A stretch of 8,310 nt of DNA. It comes from Lachnospiraceae bacterium. Lineage in GTDB: Bacteria; Bacillota_A; Clostridia; Lachnospirales; Lachnospiraceae. Both the position numbers and the translations under genes were made by a program. Below, in pieces: positions 5,981-8,310 of this stretch; the stretch's first letter is position 1; each line of letters opens with the position of its first letter. The stretch lies in assembly GCA_009774655.1 (NCBI GenBank), contig VSOD01000181.1, forward strand, positions 1 through 8,310, written 5' to 3'. Under the pieces are notes generated by a model. It worked only from the letters and a program-made list of their open reading frames with translations. It did not search any database and was not told where the DNA came from.

Positions 5981-8094
5981 CTGAATAACACGTCCTTCAA
6001 TGTATTTAGCATGTTCTCATCCAAATCTTCTTTTTGAATTTCTCCCTTTTGAATCTTCGATAAAACATCTGCCAGACTGAAATTGCTTTTTTTAATCTCG
6101 CGAATCTCATTTTGTGTCATATCCCTGTGGATGATCCTCATGTTTTTTCTTTGAGATACATCCGGATACGTAAACTGTAATTGAAACTTTTTCTCCTTTA
6201 CTTCCGCGTATTCCTTCATTAACAGTTCCATATTCTCTCCCAGACCGCTGACCCTCACCCATGCCTTCGATCTGGTTATCGCTGTAAACAATATATTTCT
6301 CTTTCTGGATAAATTAATCCCTCTGGCACACAGGTCTGCATTGACCAGATAAACCATCGCCGCTTCATTTCCCTTTGCCCTGTAAATCTGCGAAACAGCA
6401 ATCGAGTCTTCCTGAAAAAAATCATCCGGAGTCGTCTGCACGCCCACTATGTGGGATTTTATGCCTCTCGCCATCAGCATAAGCCGAATCTGGGAAACAT
6501 AGCTTTTGGTCACTCTCGGATCCGGATGAATGATCATAATATCCTGATATCTCAATTCTTCCTTACCCAGGTTACTCTCAATATCATCAACGACCCATTT
6601 CGCCTCCTGCTCGGGCGTTTCAAATTTCCTGAACTGAATCAGGTCATCTATAGAGGAATGACTTTCCAGGAAAAACGGACTGGTTTCATCTGTTCTATAA
6701 AGCGTAACAGTCTCCCCGTCCCTTATACCGCCCTCCTTGACCGTATAACCGATATCCTCCCACAGCTTCTTATCCTCAAACAGCTGAACCAGCGCTGTCT
6801 CCTCACGCATTTCCTTCTCTCTGTATACGCCAAATCCCAGACTGTGCGCCGTGATCAAAACCGGCCTGGAATTGCGATAACATTTCGATAATACGATATC
6901 CTCCGCCTTGCCATTACTGTTATCCAATACCACATTAGGTTTCCCATCTGTACTGCCGAACATTTCCTCAGGCGAAGCAACACTTTTGTTATCCAGACTC
7001 TGTAATTCATCATAGGCATAGACAAGCATACGACTTTCCTGCGGAAGCGACATATAACACATTCTCAGAAAATATTTGGAAAAGTCCTGCGCCTCATCCA
7101 CCAGGATCATATCATACATTGGTTTCGGATCGACCACTGACTCTACCGCTTCCTGACAGACCATATCAAAAGCCGTTGCATTGCGCCCAAATTTCTGGCA
7201 TGCATCATTATAATCATAGCAGACTATATTATTCACTCTGCAAAAATTAAAGTATAACCCTTCTGCGTTCCTGCTGCCCCACGCATGAATGATTCTGATC
7301 CTGTCCCAATCAGGTTCTTCGTTCGTATTTTCTATAATAAAATTAGTGATCAGTTGTACGAATTGTCCCTTCAGCGCACGGCTGTTAAACGTAACAGCGA
7401 TCACTTTATCTTCATACATGGTATACAAATACGCAACCTTCAACGCCAGTACGATCGTCTTACCGGAACCTGCCAGCCCGCGTATCCTCTGAACCCCCTC
7501 CACAGTCTCTATAACCGCCTTACTCTGTTCCTTATCCAGACATGATATCTGATTCTCCAATGCTTTCAGCTTCGATCCCCTGGAAAAATCATTCTGGAGA
7601 TTCAACCGGTGTCCGCGTTTCTTGATCTGAGAGATCATCTGTATGGCTTCCAAAAGCCTGGTATAGTAATCATTGCTTTCATCCCAGCTAAGTGCTGCCA
7701 GATATTCCCGCACTGCCTCCTCCGAAATAAGAATGTCTTCTGTTTCCACCCTGCAGCGCGGCGCATAACTGATCACATTGATGGGTACCTGCAGTTTCCT
7801 CCGGTTTGACAGGTAACTGTAGCGCTTCAATCTGGCTTCCATATTGTTATACAATTCATCCAGCAGCACGATCTTATGCTCAATATCATCATCAGCCGAC
7901 ATTTCCAGATCAAAAATGACTACGCCGCACTGCCTGCACACCAGCAGCGCATCAACTTTGATCTTACCGTCCATTCCTCCTAAAACGGGATATCCCAAAT
8001 AGAAATACCCATCCAATTCCATTGTATTTAATATGGAGATCAGCTTATTTGCCAATACCTGCTTCGATGTAACGCCATTGATCACTGTAATCAT
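5977..8094 (-). CDS. UvrD-like SF1 DNA helicase with nuclease-like N-terminus (helicase-DUF2290 defence)
   Basis: A 705-residue ATP-dependent superfamily 1 helicase. All core motifs appear: Q motif LDKEQSKAV (186-194), Walker A GLAGSGKT (206-213), motif Ia AVTFNSRALKG (233-243), Walker B/motif II ILVDEAQDF (330-338), motif III VYAYDELQSL (358-367), motif IV CYRNSRPVL (405-413), motif V YRAKGNE (571-577) and motif VI TAITRSK (604-610). Residues about 1-115 precede the helicase and resemble NERD/PD-(D/E)xK nuclease folds: GYPVLGG, VDALLV (Asp48) and GVVIFDLE (57-64). The expected E-x-K is D-L-E, so the catalytic lysine is missing and DNA binding without cleavage is possible. The tail after 630 is charged and helical. 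The ATG at 8094 has GAGGTG 6 bases upstream. The gene forms an operon with DUF2290. Helicase class is certain; a defence role comes from the gene pair. Confidence 0.92.
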   Translation of the reverse strand: MITVINGVTSKQVLANKLISILNTMELDGYFYLGYPVLGGMDGKIKVDALLVCRQCGVVIFDLEMSADDDIEHKIVLLDELYNNMEARLKRYSYLSNRRKLQVPINVISYAPRCRVETEDILISEEAVREYLAALSWDESNDYYTRLLEAIQMISQIKKRGHRLNLQNDFSRGSKLKALENQISCLDKEQSKAVIETVEGVQRIRGLAGSGKTIVLALKVAYLYTMYEDKVIAVTFNSRALKGQFVQLITNFIIENTNEEPDWDRIRIIHAWGSRNAEGLYFNFCRVNNIVCYDYNDACQKFGRNATAFDMVCQEAVESVVDPKPMYDMILVDEAQDFSKYFLRMCYMSLPQESRMLVYAYDELQSLDNKSVASPEEMFGSTDGKPNVVLDNSNGKAEDIVLSKCYRNSRPVLITAHSLGFGVYREKEMREETALVQLFEDKKLWEDIGYTVKEGGIRDGETVTLYRTDETSPFFLESHSSIDDLIQFRKFETPEQEAKWVVDDIESNLGKEELRYQDIMIIHPDPRVTKSYVSQIRLMLMARGIKSHIVGVQTTPDDFFQEDSIAVSQIYRAKGNEAAMVYLVNADLCARGINLSRKRNILFTAITRSKAWVRVSGLGENMELLMKEYAEVKEKKFQLQFTYPDVSQRKNMRIIHRDMTQNEIREIKKSNFSLADVLSKIQKGEIQKEDLDENMLNTLKDVLFS

Positions 8095-8099
8095 CTAAT

Positions 8100-8106
8100 C
8101 ACCTCT
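8100..8106 (-). promoter_or_regulatory. Ribosome binding site of the helicase gene
   Basis: Minus-strand GAGGTGA lies 5 bases before the ATG at 8094-8092, a tight but good Shine-Dalgarno. An AT-rich stretch upstream has a TAAAAT -10-like hexamer (8142-8137), but no matching -35 was found, so the promoter is not assigned. Confidence 0.7.
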
Positions 8107-8181
8107 CACGAAATTTAAGCCTTTTATCTTACTACTATTTTACCTGCCTCCGTTTACACTGCGGCATCCCTTTTAAAAATC

Positions 8182-8284
8182 TATAGTTAACGATATTGGA
8201 AATTTCGTTTTCGGCCTTGCAGGAGCTGCCATATATGGCTCCTGCAAGAGACGGAAACAGAAATTTGTTATGTCGTTTACTATA
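8182..8284. repeat. Long imperfect inverted repeat / hairpin upstream of the helicase operon
   Basis: Two arms, 8182-8226 and 8238-8284, are complementary around an axis near 8232. From the outside in: 8182-8196 with 8270-8284 (13 of 15 Watson-Crick plus one G-T), a 3-base internal loop, 8200-8206 with 8260-8266 (7 of 7), bulge A8259, 8207-8215 with 8250-8258 (7 of 9 plus one G-T), bulge A8249, then a perfect 11 bp (8216-8226 with 8238-8248). The apical region is built on GCCATATATGGC. In all, 38 of 45 left-arm bases pair. Weaker similarity continues outward, to about 8151 on the left and the window edge on the right. It resembles a MITE or a structured RNA. On the minus strand TTTTT follows the outer arm (8179-8175), so a very large terminator for a gene to the right is an alternative. 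Confidence 0.8.
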
Positions 8285-8310
8285 ATTTACAGGAAATACG
8301 GTGGAACCGA

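Noticed and set aside
8182..8284. Retron-type or CRISPR-type reading of the hairpin
   Set aside because: There is no reverse transcriptase, no Cas gene and no repeat-spacer periodicity in the window.
8281..8286. Plus-strand TATAAT as a promoter reading rightwards
   Set aside because: No -35 match at 16-18 bp (CAGAAA at 17), and the hexamer lies in the arm of the inverted repeat; too little support.

Overview
The window looks like chromosomal DNA from a Gram-positive Clostridia of the Lachnospiraceae type. The grounds are strong AGGAGG-class ribosome binding sites, moderate GC, an AraC regulator, a DUF3737 protein, a MATE transporter and an intracellular family-120 xylosidase, a set common in gut anaerobes. 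Genus and species cannot be read from it.

Layout. Bases 2-565 (+) hold the 3' part of an AraC-family regulator whose 5' end lies outside the window. It converges on, and overlaps by 17 bp, a minus-strand pair: a MATE-family multidrug/organic-cation exporter (2907-1447) followed 61 bp later by a DUF3737 right-handed beta-helix protein (1385-549). A 310-bp intergenic stretch (2908-3217) holds a likely promoter for the MATE gene and a small block of 9-10-bp tandem repeats. Next comes a 667-residue GH120 beta-xylosidase (5221-3218, minus). Both catalytic carboxylates are present and there is no signal peptide, so it probably cleaves imported xylo-oligosaccharides in the cytoplasm. A 105-bp AT-rich gap carries its Shine-Dalgarno and a TATAAT -10 box.

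The right third (5327-8094, minus) is a translationally coupled two-gene operon: a 705-residue UvrD-like superfamily 1 helicase with a nuclease-like (NERD/PD-(D/E)xK-type) N-terminus, then a 217-residue DUF2290 protein. The second gene begins at a TTG inside the helicase stop (TTGA overlap). Helicase plus DUF2290 in this order matches the 'helicase-DUF2290' anti-phage system reported from P4-like satellites (Rousset et al. 2022). Here it sits in a firmicute chromosome beside sugar-use genes and is AT-richer than its neighbours, as expected for an acquired defence cassette.

The most unusual non-coding feature is a long imperfect inverted repeat (core 8182-8284, 45-nt left arm, 38 Watson-Crick pairs) just upstream of the helicase gene. 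Weaker complementarity reaches towards the window end. It could be a MITE-like element, a structured RNA or a large terminator/leader for whatever lies to the right. No rRNA, tRNA, CRISPR array, transposase or integrase was seen.
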